Below, in pieces: positions 1 to 14,486 of a stretch of 64,000 nucleotides of DNA. Numbering within the stretch: position 1 is the stretch's first letter; every line of letters starts with the position of its first letter. The position numbers were made by a program, and so were the translations under genes. A model generated the notes under the pieces. It saw nothing but the letters and a program-made list of their open reading frames with translations, was not told the DNA's origin and ran no database searches. The stretch is from NCBI RefSeq assembly GCF_958295425.1, contig NC_081142.1, forward strand, positions 28,739,649 to 28,803,648. The letters run 5' to 3'. This DNA is from Solea solea. Lineage: Eukaryota; Chordata; Actinopteri; Pleuronectiformes; Soleidae.

Positions 1-2455
<2,455 letters not shown>

Positions 2456-4754
2456 TTTCTTCTACACCTGTGCGAACAAATCAATAATAACAGCAATAAA
2501 AACAAACACGAAGTGTGGGTAAATGTGGATAAACTGCGTCACACAAATGCACGTGCACGACAGTTAGCACTAACTAACGCGTGTTGTCAAACTAACCTGT
2601 TTAAGTTACTAACTAGTGTTAAACTTACCCGTTTAGAAGTCTGTGCACAGACGAACCGTCAAGAGGACTGATGTGACGGTAGAGACCACGCCCGCTTTTT
2701 CCCTTCTTTCCTAGACTAGAAGAAGGACCGCCCACTTTTATAACATCACTGATTCCGTCTTTTTCTTTTCTTTCTTCTTCTTTCTTCGTCCCTTTATTGT
2801 TAGTAGGCTGTTAGTAGGTAAGCACGGCTCCTGAGCCTATTGTTATCCTTCAGATTATTATTCTATCGGTGGCTTTGCGGCATTTTTGAGGTCGTTAAGG
2901 TGCATAAAAACTCTTGAAACTTGGCATGGAGGTCAGTCTGGCGAAAATGCGATATTGACATCTGGCGTGTTTATGTCCTGATGAAATGGCTCAGACGTCG
3001 CTGTCATTAGATGCTTGGTGTGATCCATAGATTTGTTGTTGACGTGTTATTTTGTTTCTAATATAAATGTTTTGACCTGACAGTTTCAAAGTTTGTATAT
3101 TATTAATGTTTTATTTATATTAAAATCGCATGGTCATTGTATCTGTATTTAATTCAATTCAATTTTATTTTATTTGTATTGCGCCAAATCATAACACATT
3201 ATCTCAAGGCACTGTACATATTTAAATATGTACATATATATATATATACTACTCTACAATGCTGTAATATATTTATTTCCACATTGTACTGTATATTTTA
3301 ATAAAATTAAATTAATAAATGAAGTTAAATATTTAAAATGTGAAAATAATAACTATATATGTGCATTTATTAAAGGTATTTCATATGTTCATTCATCAAC
3401 ACTGTAGGTGGTGGTAATGAGGCTTAAGCACTTGGCGCCACCTGCCATTCAAACAGTAGAACAAGGAAGTAGCTGCTGTTCCAATTGAAGAATCATACTT
3501 GTGTACTCTGTACTTGGCGAGTATGTACTCCAGGCGTACTTCTCAAATACACAAGTACATCCTTGCATAGGAGTATTGAGAATGGGCCATAGTTCCCGGA
3601 CCTGTGCGTTGATCAAGGGCTCTATAGCGCCCCCCTAAGGTGAAAACAGAGGCAAACATTGAGTTCCACCGAATTTCCCGAAACTTAGTGGCAAGATGTT
3701 ATAGACCAAGACGAAGAAAAAATGCCTACGGTAACCATGGCCTCAACTCAACAGGAAGTCTGCTATTTTGAATTTTGGCATCCATTTTGGCGATTTGCAA
3801 GCGTTTGTTGTGCCGACATAAAAAATGTGTACTAGACACATCAAAGATGAAAAGTTGTCAAAAGGTTTTGCAGATTCAAACCGGCATGGCCACCACGGCA
3901 ACCCTCGGCATTTTGGCGAATTTCAGCCATTTGCCACTAAACAGGAAGTGCCCTATAACTTTGGCAGAATTTCCCAAAAGTTGATGGGAAGATGTTATAG
4001 ACCAAGATGAACAAAACAGTCAGGGGCGGTCCTAGACCATTTGGTGCCCTAGGCGAGCTTGATTGATGGCACCCCTTCCCAACGAGAAAATAACTCAGGT
4101 TCAATAGTAAATATACAAAAAATAAACTTTTAACTTTAACAGTAGTGCAACATCTGAGAACAAAAAGTGCACACTAAAGAATCAAAACAAAAAATGTAAC
4201 TAACAATAAAACATTGTGTGCAAAATTAAATACTGTAAAATAAGATTCATATAACCTATTAATCAAAATATAATATACAAAATAAACAAATAAGGTTCAA
4301 ATTGTGTTTGAAATTTGAGTTTTGTGAGTTGTCCCACCCTGCTAAAGAAAGTCAAAAAAACTTAAGAACCTACTGATGGATGCTTTCAGGGAACTACGGT
4401 GGCCCTCACAGTCCAGAACAAACGTAATTTTTCTTCATTTGCGTTGTGAGCTACAAACGTCAATCACTCATTCTGGCTAGTTTGTCCATTTGGGCTACTG
4501 TACAAACAAGATGGCGGCCTCTATAAAGCAAGGCCTTTGCCTTTCCAAAAATGGGGAAAAAAAACTAATTCTAAGGCTACAAAAACTAGGCTATTTTTAT
4601 TTTTAAGTATTTCTACACTTACACTTGTATATTCCCATTGTTCTGCCAAAAAATCCTAAATATTACACGCTGTAGCTTTAAAGTCTGTTTGAAGTCGGTT
4701 ATTCCCACAGAACAACAAATAACAACTACAGAGTAAAAACACAATAAACATGAC
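2456..4754. other. Intergenic upstream of aldh9a1, repeat debris
   Basis: No gene is supported here. The first 200 bases hold the aldh9a1 5' UTR and promoter on the minus strand. There is an L2-type LINE tail at about 3151-3218. A repeat fragment at 3590-4012 contains a degenerate direct repeat ending in AAGATGTTATAGACCAAG, at about 3670-3717 and 3962-4012. From 4022 a CAGGGGCGG start typical of hAT MITEs is seen, but no matching right end was found. Short open frames at 3775-4010 lie inside the repeat and have no protein character. Confidence 0.6.
3151..3218 (-). mobile_element. 3' tail of an L2/Maui-type LINE
   Basis: The AATTCAATTCAATTT tail followed by a block reading GCGCCAAATCATAACA and TCTCAAGGCACTGTAC is the 3' end signature of the L2/Maui LINE. 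The same block occurs at 45783-45848 (opposite strand) and, diverged, at 51241-51310 at the end of the long element. This is a severely 5'-truncated copy. Confidence 0.65.
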
Positions 4755-5137
4755 CAGGGGCGGCTGGCCCATAGTGGGCGACAGTGCACCGCCCTCCTTA
4801 TGCCACACGAAAAAAAAGAGAGAAAAAACTGTTTATTTTGCCAGTCTAAGTCTTAATAATATTGTCCAATCAGCAGCCTGAATATCGCTGTGACGTTCAG
4901 CATCCTGAGTTTCACTCCCCCCCGTAGCCGCGCCCCCCCCGGGACGATTTCAGTCAGATTGAAAATGGTCCCAGACGCTCTCATAGACTTACATGTTGAG
5001 ATTCTTTTTTTTTTTCTAATTTTAGACCCTACGATTTATTTCAATGGGCTCCGGGAGGGCCCGCCCCAACGTGATTTCGTCATACGCACTGATGCATCAC
5101 TGAGACCTCCCACGGCCGAGCGGACATGGCCTAATGC

Positions 5138-5390
5138 TTGTCCCTTTTACCCATGAAGTTGTACAATATATTTCTTTGATTTCTGGCTCTAACAACAAAA
5201 AAGCAATTAAGACTGTCAATGTTTGGTCCTCCTTTTCTTTCTCTTTTTAATAACTCATCAGCTACCCTGGCAAAGTTTTATTTCTCCTGTTTTTGCTCTG
5301 TTTGTTCACTAATGTAATGTTTCTTTCTTCACTTTTGTAATGTAACCGTATTTCAATAAAGTTGTTTAAAAAACAAAACAAAACAAAAAA
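5138..5390 (+). mobile_element. 5'-truncated L1-type LINE 3' end, nested in hAT
   Basis: The insert is bounded by a perfect 15-bp target duplication GACATGGCCTAATGC (5123-5137 and 5391-5405). It ends in AATAAAG followed by an A-rich tail (AAAACAAAACAAAAC pattern). Its body aligns by eye with the 3' end of the long L1 at 42990-47492, sharing blocks such as AATGTTTGGTCCTC and AGCTACCCTGGCAAA. It is therefore a dead-on-arrival copy of the same family. Confidence 0.88.
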
Positions 5391-5743
5391 GACATGGCCT
5401 AATGCCGGCGGAAACGGAAATGCCTCCGTTCGCTTCTCTGTAAGTTGTGCTAACTTTCCCAGCGCTTAATTGCCGATTTCATCATGGAAAAAAAGTACAA
5501 ACAACTTTCTCACACTGCAAAAAAAAGCCGTTTCATAGAAGAAAAGCTTCGGACCTGAGCAGCCGAACGTCGCCATAAATCAGCAAACGAAAGACAGGAG
5601 CTGGTATGAGAAGAAGGAGTGGCTAACTGGTTGCACTCAGAGCAGTGGCATGTTTAGTTTTCTCTGCCTCCTCTTTCAGATGCTGGACACTGAACAAGCC
5701 TGGATTCAGACATGTAATACAGACTTAAAACATTTCTCTGAAC

Positions 5744-5774
<31 letters not shown>

Positions 5775-5852
5775 AACACAAACAGACAAGGATACATACG
5801 AAATTGCTATGCTAACAAAGGAGTGATAGAGAAGGCAACAATCAAATGCCTG

Positions 5853-5892
5853 AAAATACAGACAACAAACAACGGTTTGTTGTCTGTATTTT
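5853..5892. repeat. Perfect 18-bp hairpin in hAT element
   Basis: Arms AAAATACAGACAACAAAC (5853-5870) and its exact reverse complement (5875-5892) are separated by 4 bases. A second perfect hairpin with 13-bp arms (AGTGGTGATATGC, 5959-5971 and 5979-5991, 7-base loop) follows close to the right terminus. Subterminal palindromes are common in hAT MITEs. Confidence 0.85.
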
Positions 5893-6083
5893 TAGTTTAA
5901 TTTAAGTGAATCTTTTAAAATGATGGAATCAGGCATGAGAATGGTGCTTTGGTGTTTTAGTGGTGATATGCGGTAACTGCATATCACCACTGGACTATGT
6001 TACCACAGTCCATCTGAAAAACTGACTTCAAAATAAAACGTCACCAGCCGCCACTGAACATGACTAAAATGTAATCATAAAAC

Positions 6084-6089
6084 TTTATT
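6084..6089 (-). terminator. tmco1 poly(A) signal
   Basis: AATAAA on the minus strand (TTTATT on plus), about 300 bases downstream of the tmco1 stop codon and just inside the border of the hAT element. Position and motif fit; no transcript evidence is available here. Confidence 0.65.
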
Positions 6090-6384
6090 AACAATTACAT
6101 ATGATAATACTGACTGTGCCAATTCATAATTAAAATCCCAAACTTGATGAACAATGACTCTAACACAAAGAAGACGCTTGTGTCATTTGGTAAATCAGTG
6201 ACGTTAAGAACAAATTTTTGTTTCTTCAGATTCCTACGAGAGACAATGTTGACGTTAAATAAATGTCCCACAGGAGACACAGGAGACAGAAGCTGCAGAG
6301 GACACGTTCTCTCAGTGCTCACATGTGACGACACGTGGAGTCAGTGCAGGGAACAAGTGACGACGACGATGATGATGATGATGA

Positions 6385-8868
6385 TCAGGAAAACTTGGCT
6401 GCTTGAGGAGGAGGTCCCAGGAAACCTCCGGCCTGTTTGGTCGCAGCTCTGGACGGAGCCAGACCCAGCATCTTCTGTATGTTCTGGACCAGACACAGAA
6501 CCACAGCGGGTTTAACCAATGCACCAAGTGAAGAAGTAAGGATGTGAAGAAGAGAGGAAGTGAGTAAGTGAAGGAAATTAAGAAGTAAGGAAGTGAGGAG
6601 AGGAAAAAAAGGTATATAGGGACTAAAATAAAATAGATAAAATAAGAAAATAAAGTAAAATGTTCACATAAATAAAGTTCAGTTAAATAACAGGTTAAAA
6701 AGGTGAGTCTTTAATAATATAATAATATTCTCTGTTGCTCTCAGCTTTACAGGGAGGAAACATGATCGTGAAAGGAGGCCTCACTGTAAAACTCCAGAGA
6801 ACCAGAACCGGAGAGTGCTGAGAGAGAGCAGCTGAGGACGTTACCTGTCTGATGGACATGGTGCAGAGGATGTAAAGGAAGATAAAGGAGCAGTCCGTGT
6901 AATCCTCGCCCAGCAGGTTGCGATGTGACAGTCCCTGGATGTAAGACAGTGGCACGAATGGCAGCCTGGCCACAACTCTTCCATCAAAACTGAGTTTAAA
7001 ACAACAAAAAAATAAACATTTAAGAAAAATAAAGTTACAGGGGAAATAAGATTCGCTGTAATGGAACATTGTCAAACTCACATTGAGTTGAACATGCCCA
7101 TCAAAGCTGTGAAGCAGAAGCCAATGGCAAACATGGACTTCATCCGAACCTGCAAACAAATACACCAACATTTAACAAGTTCATTAAAGCAAGACATTGA
7201 ATTAGATCACGTCAACATCACAACACGATATATCACCATAGAGAGGTCTCTGTTGTTGTTCTTCAGCTTCTCTTCTTGTCTCTCTGAAACACAGACACGT
7301 GGAAGGGTCAATTCATTAGTCACACACACACACACACACACACACGGTCTTCTTGCTGCAAAGGCCAGATCACTAACCACTACACCAACCGTGTGGACCC
7401 AGTAAGACTAAACCCCTTCAACAAATGAAGTATTTATTGAGTTTTACTGATACTTACTTAAATACCTTGCAGCTGCCCCCTCTCTAACATAGAAAGACAT
7501 CGATAAAAACCCTGAACTATCCCTTTAAACTGAACTAATCACAGTGAGTTCACTGGCTTCTCACCGATTTTCTTCTTCTGTTGACGTCCTGCAGATTCTG
7601 TGATGGTTTCCTTTTTCTTTTCCACTGACACAAATCAGGAAACAGAGAATTCCATCAACACTCCAGTTAAAAATACAGACTTTGTTGTGTTAATATATGA
7701 AATTTGCATGTTTGTTATCATTTCACTTACATTTCTTGCTTTGTTTTTCCACCTCGGCCTTTAACCTCTTGTACTTTTCAGTGCGATAAACTAAAACCCA
7801 AGTAATTCCTGCAGAGAACACCAGAGGAAGAGGCCTGTTAATGTAGCCCTGACACAATAATACAGCACAAGTGCAGGTGATACAACATTATCCAACAGAA
7901 ACCTGACCATTTTCTTCACACCGCCTCAGTTTCTCTTTAAAAAAAGAACTAGATCTGTAAAATTAAAAAGCCAATTTTGAGATTTCAAAAAGAATTAGAA
8001 TTAATCAAATGGTAAAGGTAATAAACTAAGCTAACTGTGTTATTAGTGTGATACTTAATAATACTTCGAAAACTTAAGTACATTTTATATCAGAAAATGA
8101 CTTTGATACTTAAGTACAGTAAATAACATATACTTTAAGACTTTTACTGAAGTAATATTATAAAAAAAAGTGACATTTTCTGCTCACATTACTCAAGTAT
8201 CACTTTAAGTTACTTAATACAAGACTGTTTAACTCTGGAATAAGATTTGTGTCAATATTCATATAATATAACACTTTTCACAAAGTAAGTAAAATATTGA
8301 TTCAATCATTAAAGGTCTGTGTATGTTTTGACCGTTTGTTTTTTCGTTTAAACCACAGATGTATTATAAGACCTGGGTGTAGCTCCGCCCCTTTGGCTCC
8401 ATTCATTCCTATGGAGTTGCTCACTGACTTCCTGGTTTATTTCCAGGTTGTGCTGCACATAGAGCATGTGCAGTAGTGTTACTCCCATCATGCCTTTCAT
8501 CTATGTGAACGAGCCGACCACGTTCTCGACTCGCTCGGCATGTCCATGAACAGTGAAAGGCATGATGGGAGTACGCTGCTGACGTGTGCAAGTGGATTTC
8601 ATGAATACTGATGTCACGTTAGCTTCAGTCTTTAAACCATGGATTTATAAATGAATGTGAAAACCAACGATAGTGAATACAGTAAAGTGAAAAGTATAAT
8701 GACGTCATTACAGTTAAAATGATCAATCTAATGTTCATTTAATTGACCGTGAATATGACTTTATATGTGTTGTTACAGGAATGATGTTGTTTGCTTCCAT
8801 TCACTGATAAACTGTATGATAATCATTAAATATGTTGTAAAATAGTCACAGAACTCAGGGATTTTATA

Positions 8869-8899
<31 letters not shown>

Positions 8900-10166
8900 G
8901 AATATTATCCATGAATATGATTTTGGTCTCATTGCTATGCTTTGTATTTTGGTTTAAATTTCAAAGTTCACATTTCTAACTGTTTTTGTAGGTGGTTTAC
9001 AAATAAAGCTAACTTCAATTTATAGTAAATATAATAATTATAAAATATTAAAAACAGAAAACCTGCAGACTCATGATCATATTATTAGGAACAATAACGT
9101 GTTAAACGTAGTCTTTCACTCTAATTCACGTGTTCATCACATTTATCAGTCACTTTATGAACAGATAGTGTAATTCATGTGTTCATCACATTTATCAGTC
9201 ACTTTATGAACAGATAGTGATGATAAGACATCAGTGGTGAAGTGTTCACGATGTCAGCATGAATCCACACAGCAGCTCGTTAATACATCGATAATAAGTT
9301 TAAAAATAAATCCTAATGAGCGACAAATAAATAACTAAAACCTGTTTTGTTGTAATATTTTAAAAATGTAAAAGAAAACCAATCATTGTCTTCATTTATT
9401 CACATTTCTCATAAAGTTTCGTACGGTTCCCTGACAGTAGCCGTTCCTGAGACGTCACATGACCGCGCTTTGCTGTGCTCGTACACAGCTGTGACGTCAC
9501 TCTGGGAAATAAGATTTTTCTGGGCTTTTTATAGCCTTTAGGACGGTTTTACACATGTGAAACTCCATGAATTAAAACTATAGAATATAAAGATCTATAC
9601 ATGCCTGTGTCCATGTCTCCAGGTGTCCTGTGGAAACCACGGCGCAAAGAGCAAGTGTATTTTCAATCAATCAAATGATTAAATCGATATTTTATTTTCT
9701 TCGTGAAAAATATTGTTTGAAAATATTAACACAAATCTAATTCCATATTTGAACTGTCTTTGCTGCTGTTACAAAGTATATATCCCCCACTGAGGGACTA
9801 ATAAAGGGCTATATTATCTTATTTTGAAAAACCTTAAGCGGAAGTTCCTTTGTTTTGCTCTGTCCGGTTTGACGCTAACGTTAGGAATTAGCTTGCTCGG
9901 CTAATTTCGCTAGTCGGCTCAAAAACTGTCGTCATGTGAAGCATAAACATCAACCCGTTTGTACACAATAACAACCCGAGCAGCCTTCCGTCGCGATATA
10001 ACTGAAAACGGGGTCAATTTGTCGCTGTTTTCTGAGTTTATTGGAGGAAAGTGAGGCGGCATGACGCGCTGTCAGAGACGGATTAAAGTCACTCACCTTC
10101 GGCTAACAGCGCCGTGCACACAGAGATGAACACGATGAGGATGGTGTCCGCGAACATTGTGCTCAT
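6385..10166 (-). CDS. tmco1: Calcium load-activated calcium channel TMCO1 (complete, 7 exons)
   Basis: ER membrane protein that releases excess luminal calcium and is part of the multipass translocon. Exons (minus): 10097-10166, 7731-7808, 7565-7624, 7237-7283, 7082-7149, 6845-6989 and 6385-6483, summing to 567 nt = 188 aa, the same length as human. All junctions are GT-AG and in frame. Read along the protein: MSTMFADTILIVFISVCTAL with the first membrane segment (about 8-28), a Lys/Glu-rich coiled coil containing KKKETITES and EEKLKNNNRD (about 32-88), a second hydrophobic segment FAIGFCFTALMGMF, then FDGRVVARLPFVPLSYIQGL, a third hydrophobic segment FIFLYILCTMSI, and the tail FLGPPPQAAKFS. 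It is divergent from uck2, as expected from human 1q24.1. Intron 1 is 2.3 kb and repeat-bearing. Confidence 0.97.
7318..7345. repeat. (CA)n microsatellite
   Basis: CA dinucleotide run in tmco1 intron 3, about 35 bases upstream (gene sense) of exon 4. Confidence 0.85.
8347..8653. repeat. Foldback element in tmco1 intron 1
   Basis: A stem-loop with perfect 19-bp arms (ACTCCCATCATGCCTTTCA at 8481-8499 and its reverse complement at 8554-8572), extended on both sides by imperfect pairing. It is enclosed by a degenerate direct repeat starting TTTAAACCA (8347 and 8631). It has no coding capacity. It looks like a MITE or SINE-like foldback repeat; the class is not known to me. Confidence 0.55.
8868..8900. 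repeat. (ATT)n microsatellite
   Basis: Ten or so consecutive ATT trinucleotides in tmco1 intron 1. Confidence 0.85.
9122..9219. repeat. Tandem 49-bp duplication
   Basis: Two adjacent 49-bp copies (9122-9170 and 9171-9219), each starting TAATTCA and ending ACAGATAGTG, with a single C/T difference. This is a recent local duplication in tmco1 intron 1. Confidence 0.9.
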
Positions 10167-11675
10167 GGTGCTGGAGAAACGCTTGTGTGAGCCAAGAGAG
10201 AGAAAACGAATCAATAAAAAAAGGTTTAATTTACTCTTAACACTGAACACATTACACCGATCTGACCGTAGAGCCCTGTCAGCACTACTGAGGAGGTCAG
10301 ACTGCGGTGAAGTACTTCCGGTTCATTGGAGTCAACACAACATAGCAGGAAAGAGACAATCTAAGTAAATTCAAACACATCATTTTAATATTGAGGGAGA
10401 TTCAAACACAGAGCTTGTTTTAAACACTTTATTTTAACCGATTTACTGTCAAACAAATGACCTGTTGTAGTCAGAAGTAGACTCTTTGAAGGGAGTCGTT
10501 CCTTTCATAGAATCATTCAAAAGACACCTGGGACAAAGATGAACTTACCACGGTCACACTACACACACACACAGACAGAGAGACACCAAAAACATTTGGT
10601 GGATTCAGTTTTTAATGATTTCTTTGTTTTATGGAGCAAAGAAACCAGAAAATATTCACATTTAAGAAGCTAAAGGCAGTCAGAAATCTTGTTTTAATCA
10701 TGAAAAAAGCTTCAAACTGATTAAAAATTATCAAAATAGTTGACTATTCATTTAGTAAAAGATTAATAATCTAATTAATTACTTCAGCTCTAGTTCCTGT
10801 CAAAGAGTAATCACTGGTTGTAACTACAAGGTAAGATTTTAGTTAAGAATGAGTCAAACGTACACATCCCACCAATATATACTTTATTTATTTCTTTTCA
10901 ATTTTCAGATAAAAAAAAGTAGAAAGAATCACATTATAAAAGTAATAAACTATTAAAGAAAACAGTATAATTAGTGCCATTTAATGATTTAAAAAAAAAA
11001 AGCAATTCTGGTGCCAGTCGATCTCATTCTGACCCCAAAGCTCCATGATCTTACAGCACACTGACGACTACACACACACACACACGCACACGCACACACA
11101 GCAGGTGTGTGAGAGCAGGAAGTTAAAGCCACTGACAGCAAACTGTCATTTCATCAATCAAAGACGTGCCAGTTGAATCCTACAAAAACATGTTTATTAT
11201 GTTATATTTACAAGGAAGAAAATAACATCTCTTTATTAATAAATATGTGCAGCAACGGTCACAGTCATAGTTTAAATCAATGTGTTTTTTTTGTTTTTTG
11301 AAAGCGGAAAAATTATCACATTATAATATAATAATATTATATTATTTATATTTATGAATATATAATAATGCATATATAATAGTACAATATAATATCATAT
11401 ATATATACATATATACATATAAATAATACAATAATATGATATAATATAATATAATATAATATTATATTATATATAAATGATAATTGTTTCAGTCGAAAAT
11501 ACGACTACAAGTGGAACACATGGTCAGAGGTTTGAATGTTCTCTCTCCTTGACCCCGCCTTAAAAGCATCCCCAGTGACGTAATCACCCCCGTCCTCAGA
11601 TGGAGGGAGGAGCCACCGGTGATGCGTGTGTGTGTGTGTGTGTGTGACGGCAGTGGCCGGAGCTCCACATGAAGA
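10167..11675. promoter_or_regulatory. Divergent intergenic region between tmco1 and uck2
   Basis: About 1.5 kb between the two start codons, transcribed away from each other, so it must hold both promoters. The core promoters are not resolvable by eye. The middle is occupied by a dispersed repeat fragment (about 10605-10700, shared with 743-808, 27203-27310 and 55785-55900), a (CA)n run at about 11070-11100, and an AT-rich run of TATAATA repeats at 11320-11475. A (TG)n run at 11622-11645 lies just upstream of the uck2 ATG. Confidence 0.5.
10605..10700 (+). repeat. Dispersed repeat fragment
   Basis: Contains GATTTCTTTGTTTTATGGAG followed by CAAAGAAACCAGAAAATATT and ACATTTAAGAAGC. Related copies lie at about 743-808 and 27203-27310 (opposite orientation) and 55785-55900 (same orientation). 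Four copies in 64 kb indicate an interspersed repeat; no termini or target duplications were resolved. Confidence 0.6.
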
Positions 11676-13193
11676 ATGACAGGCGACAGCGAGACAAAGA
11701 CAGGTGACACATCCGGACACGAGAGCCTCAGTCCGCGGCCGTTTCTCATCGGTGTGTCCGGAGGAACCGCGAGCGGCAAGGTTTGTCCTTCATCACCTTC
11801 ATCACAGCTGATCATGATGATGATGATGATGATGATGATGAGTCTTTGTTTTCATCTGTTTCTGTGACAAACAGTCATCACATCAAAAAAATGATGTTAG
11901 TGATCGATGCGTTTGATCGATGAGTGTCGAGGTCGACACTGTTCACACACGTGTCTGTCAGCTGTGAAGAGTGTGAAGATGAGTTTGAAAAACTAAAGTT
12001 CAATTATGACAAAATCAATGAAATAAAAAAAGTAAGGAAAGCTGTTCATATGAAAAGAAAAGTTTAAAGTTAAATTGTAAGGTGACAACGTTGAAATGAT
12101 GAGAAGGAAAGTTAAGATAATGAAATGAACAGTGACATTAAAGGTTAAATTGTAAGAATGAATTCAATTATGAGAAGAAAATGTTGAATTATGATGTAAA
12201 AGGTTCGAATGATGAGAAGAAAAGTTAAGATAATGAAATGTTACACTTATGAACATAAAACTTTCAATTATTATGTAAGAAAAGACATAAGAGGAGAGCT
12301 TTGTGAGTGACTGCGCCAGTTCCTCCCAAACACACCCATGGTAACCCAAGTTACAATTATGGGATGGACATCTGTATGTATGATATGCAAAGTTAAAAGT
12401 ATCAGAAAAGTTTAAGTGATGATGTAAACATATACTTATGAGAAGAAAACCTTGATACATGCTGTCAAACGTTATAATGATCAGCATCATGGAAATCCAC
12501 CTTTTCTTCAACGATAGAAAAACTCAAATGAAGTTTGTTGTTGTCAGTTTAACTTCCTGCACTCACACACCTGCTGTGTGTGTGTCTGTCTGTGACTGTG
12601 TGTTTCTGTGTGTGTGTGTGTGTTTCTGTGTGTGTGTGTGTGACTGTGTGTGTGTGTCTCTGTATGTGCGTGTGTCTGTCTGTGTGTGTGTGTATCTCTG
12701 TGTGTGTGTGTCTGTCTGTGACTGTGTGTTTCTGTGTGTGTGTGTGTGTCTGTCTGTGACTGTGTGTTTCTGTGTGTGTGTGTGTGACTGTGTGTGTGTG
12801 TCTCTGTATGTGCGTGTGTCTGTCTGTGTGTGTGTGTATCTCTGTGTGTGTGTGTCTGTCTGTGACTGTGTGTTTCTGTGTGTGTGTGTGTGTCTGTCTG
12901 TGACTGTGTGTTTCTGTGTGTGTGTGTGTGACTGTGTGTGTGTGTCTCTGTATGTGCGTGTGTCTGTCTGTGTGTGTGTGTATCTCTGTGTGTGTGTGTG
13001 TCTCTGGGTGCGTGTGTGTGCCTGTGTGTGTTTCTGTGTCTCTGTGTGTGTGTCTCTGTATGTGTGTGTGTGTGTGTGTCTGTCTGTGTTTCTGTGTCTC
13101 TGTGTGTCTCTGTGTGTGTGTGTGTCTGTCTGTGTGTGTTTCTGTGTCTCTGTGTCTCTGGTTGCGTGTGTGTGTGCCTGTCTGTCTGTGTGT

Positions 13194-13239
<46 letters not shown>

Positions 13240-14441
13240 CTCTGTGTGTGTGTGTGTCTCTGGGTGCGTGTGTGTGCCTGTGTGTGTTTCTGTGTCTCTG
13301 TGTGTCTGTGTGTGTGTCTCTGTATGTGTGTGTGTGTGTGTGTCTGTCTGTGTTTCTGTGTCTCTGTGTGTCTCTGTGTGTGTGTGTGTCTGTCTGTGTG
13401 TGTTTCTGTGTCTCTGTGTCTCTGGTTGCGTGTGTGTGTGCCTGTCTGTGTGTGTGTCTTTGGGTGTGTGTGTGTGTGTGTAGTCGTCAGTGTGCAGTAA
13501 GATCATGGAGCTTCTGGGTCAGGATGAGATGGACCAGCAGCAGAGACAGGTGATCATCCTCAGTCAGGACAGTTTCTACAGAGTCCTGACCACAGAGCAG
13601 AAGACCAGAGCATTAAAGGGACAGTTCAACTTTGACCACCCAGGTACTGTACACTGAAATAACTGTGATGTGGATTATAAATATATGAACTAGTGTTTAT
13701 AATGTCACGTCTTTAACATTATAAACATATAATGACTGACGTTTCTCTCATGTTTGCGTCTGCGCAGATGCTTTTGACAACGACCTCATCGTCACGACTC
13801 TGTGGGACATCAAGGACGGAAAGACGGTCCACATTCCCGTCTACGACTTTGTCTCCCACTCCAGGTGACAGAGCCGCGCTTTCACAAGAGAACGTTAAAT
13901 ACAACGATAATTACACTAAACACACAGAGAAAGATCAACGTGATCCGTAAATGCTTTTATTTTGAAAGTCTGGTTGTGGTCGCAGGAAGGAGGAGACGGT
14001 GACGGTGTATCCTGCAGACGTGGTTCTGTTTGAGGGAATCCTCACGTTCTACTCTCAGGAGATCCGAGACCTGTTCCACATGAAGCTGTTTGTGGACACG
14101 GATGCGGACACACGTCTGTCCCGCAGAGGTGAGACACAGGCCAAGTCATCGTCCTCCTTCTCTGTCCCATGAGTCCTCTCACAGCTGGACGTGTTGTGTG
14201 TTTCAGTTCTGCGGGACATCAGTGTGCGCGGTCGGGACCTGGAGAGTGTTCTCGCTCAGTACATCAACTTTGTGAAGCCTGCGTTTGAAGAGTTCTGTCT
14301 GCCGGTGAGTGTGTGTGTGCGTGTGCGTGTTCGGACGTTGTCGTCTCACGGTCAAACCTCTTCTTCTCTCACGTGTTTAGACAAAGAAATACGCAGATGT
14401 TATCATTCCCAGAGGAGCTGATAACACTGGTGAGTATTTAT

Positions 14442-14486
<45 letters not shown>

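Larger units (their letters stand above)
4755..6056. mobile_element. Non-autonomous hAT transposon with 8-bp target duplication
   Basis: The ends read CAGGGGCGGCTGG on the left and CCAGCCGCCACTG on the right, inverted repeats matching at 12 of 13 positions. They are flanked by a perfect 8-bp direct duplication AACATGAC at 4747-4754 and 6057-6064. This is diagnostic of hAT transposition. No transposase frame is present. Near the right end are two hairpins (5853-5892 and 5959-5991), and a truncated L1 is nested inside at 5138-5390. The element sits about 30 bases beyond the tmco1 poly(A) signal. Confidence 0.9.

Noticed and set aside
6144..6515. 123-codon plus-strand frame
   Set aside because: It spans the antisense of the tmco1 last exon and 3' UTR with no homology of its own.
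12459..13553. Overlapping open frames of up to 364 codons on both strands across the TG array
   Set aside because: They translate to Cys-Val or His-Thr repeats produced by a TG satellite whose units lack stops. Only the last part overlaps real uck2 exon 2 and in a different frame.
13611..13632. Sequence TTAAAGGGACAGTTCAAC, similar to the terminal block of the foldback repeats
   Set aside because: It lies in uck2 exon 2 and encodes LKGQFN, conserved in human UCK2; the resemblance is chance.
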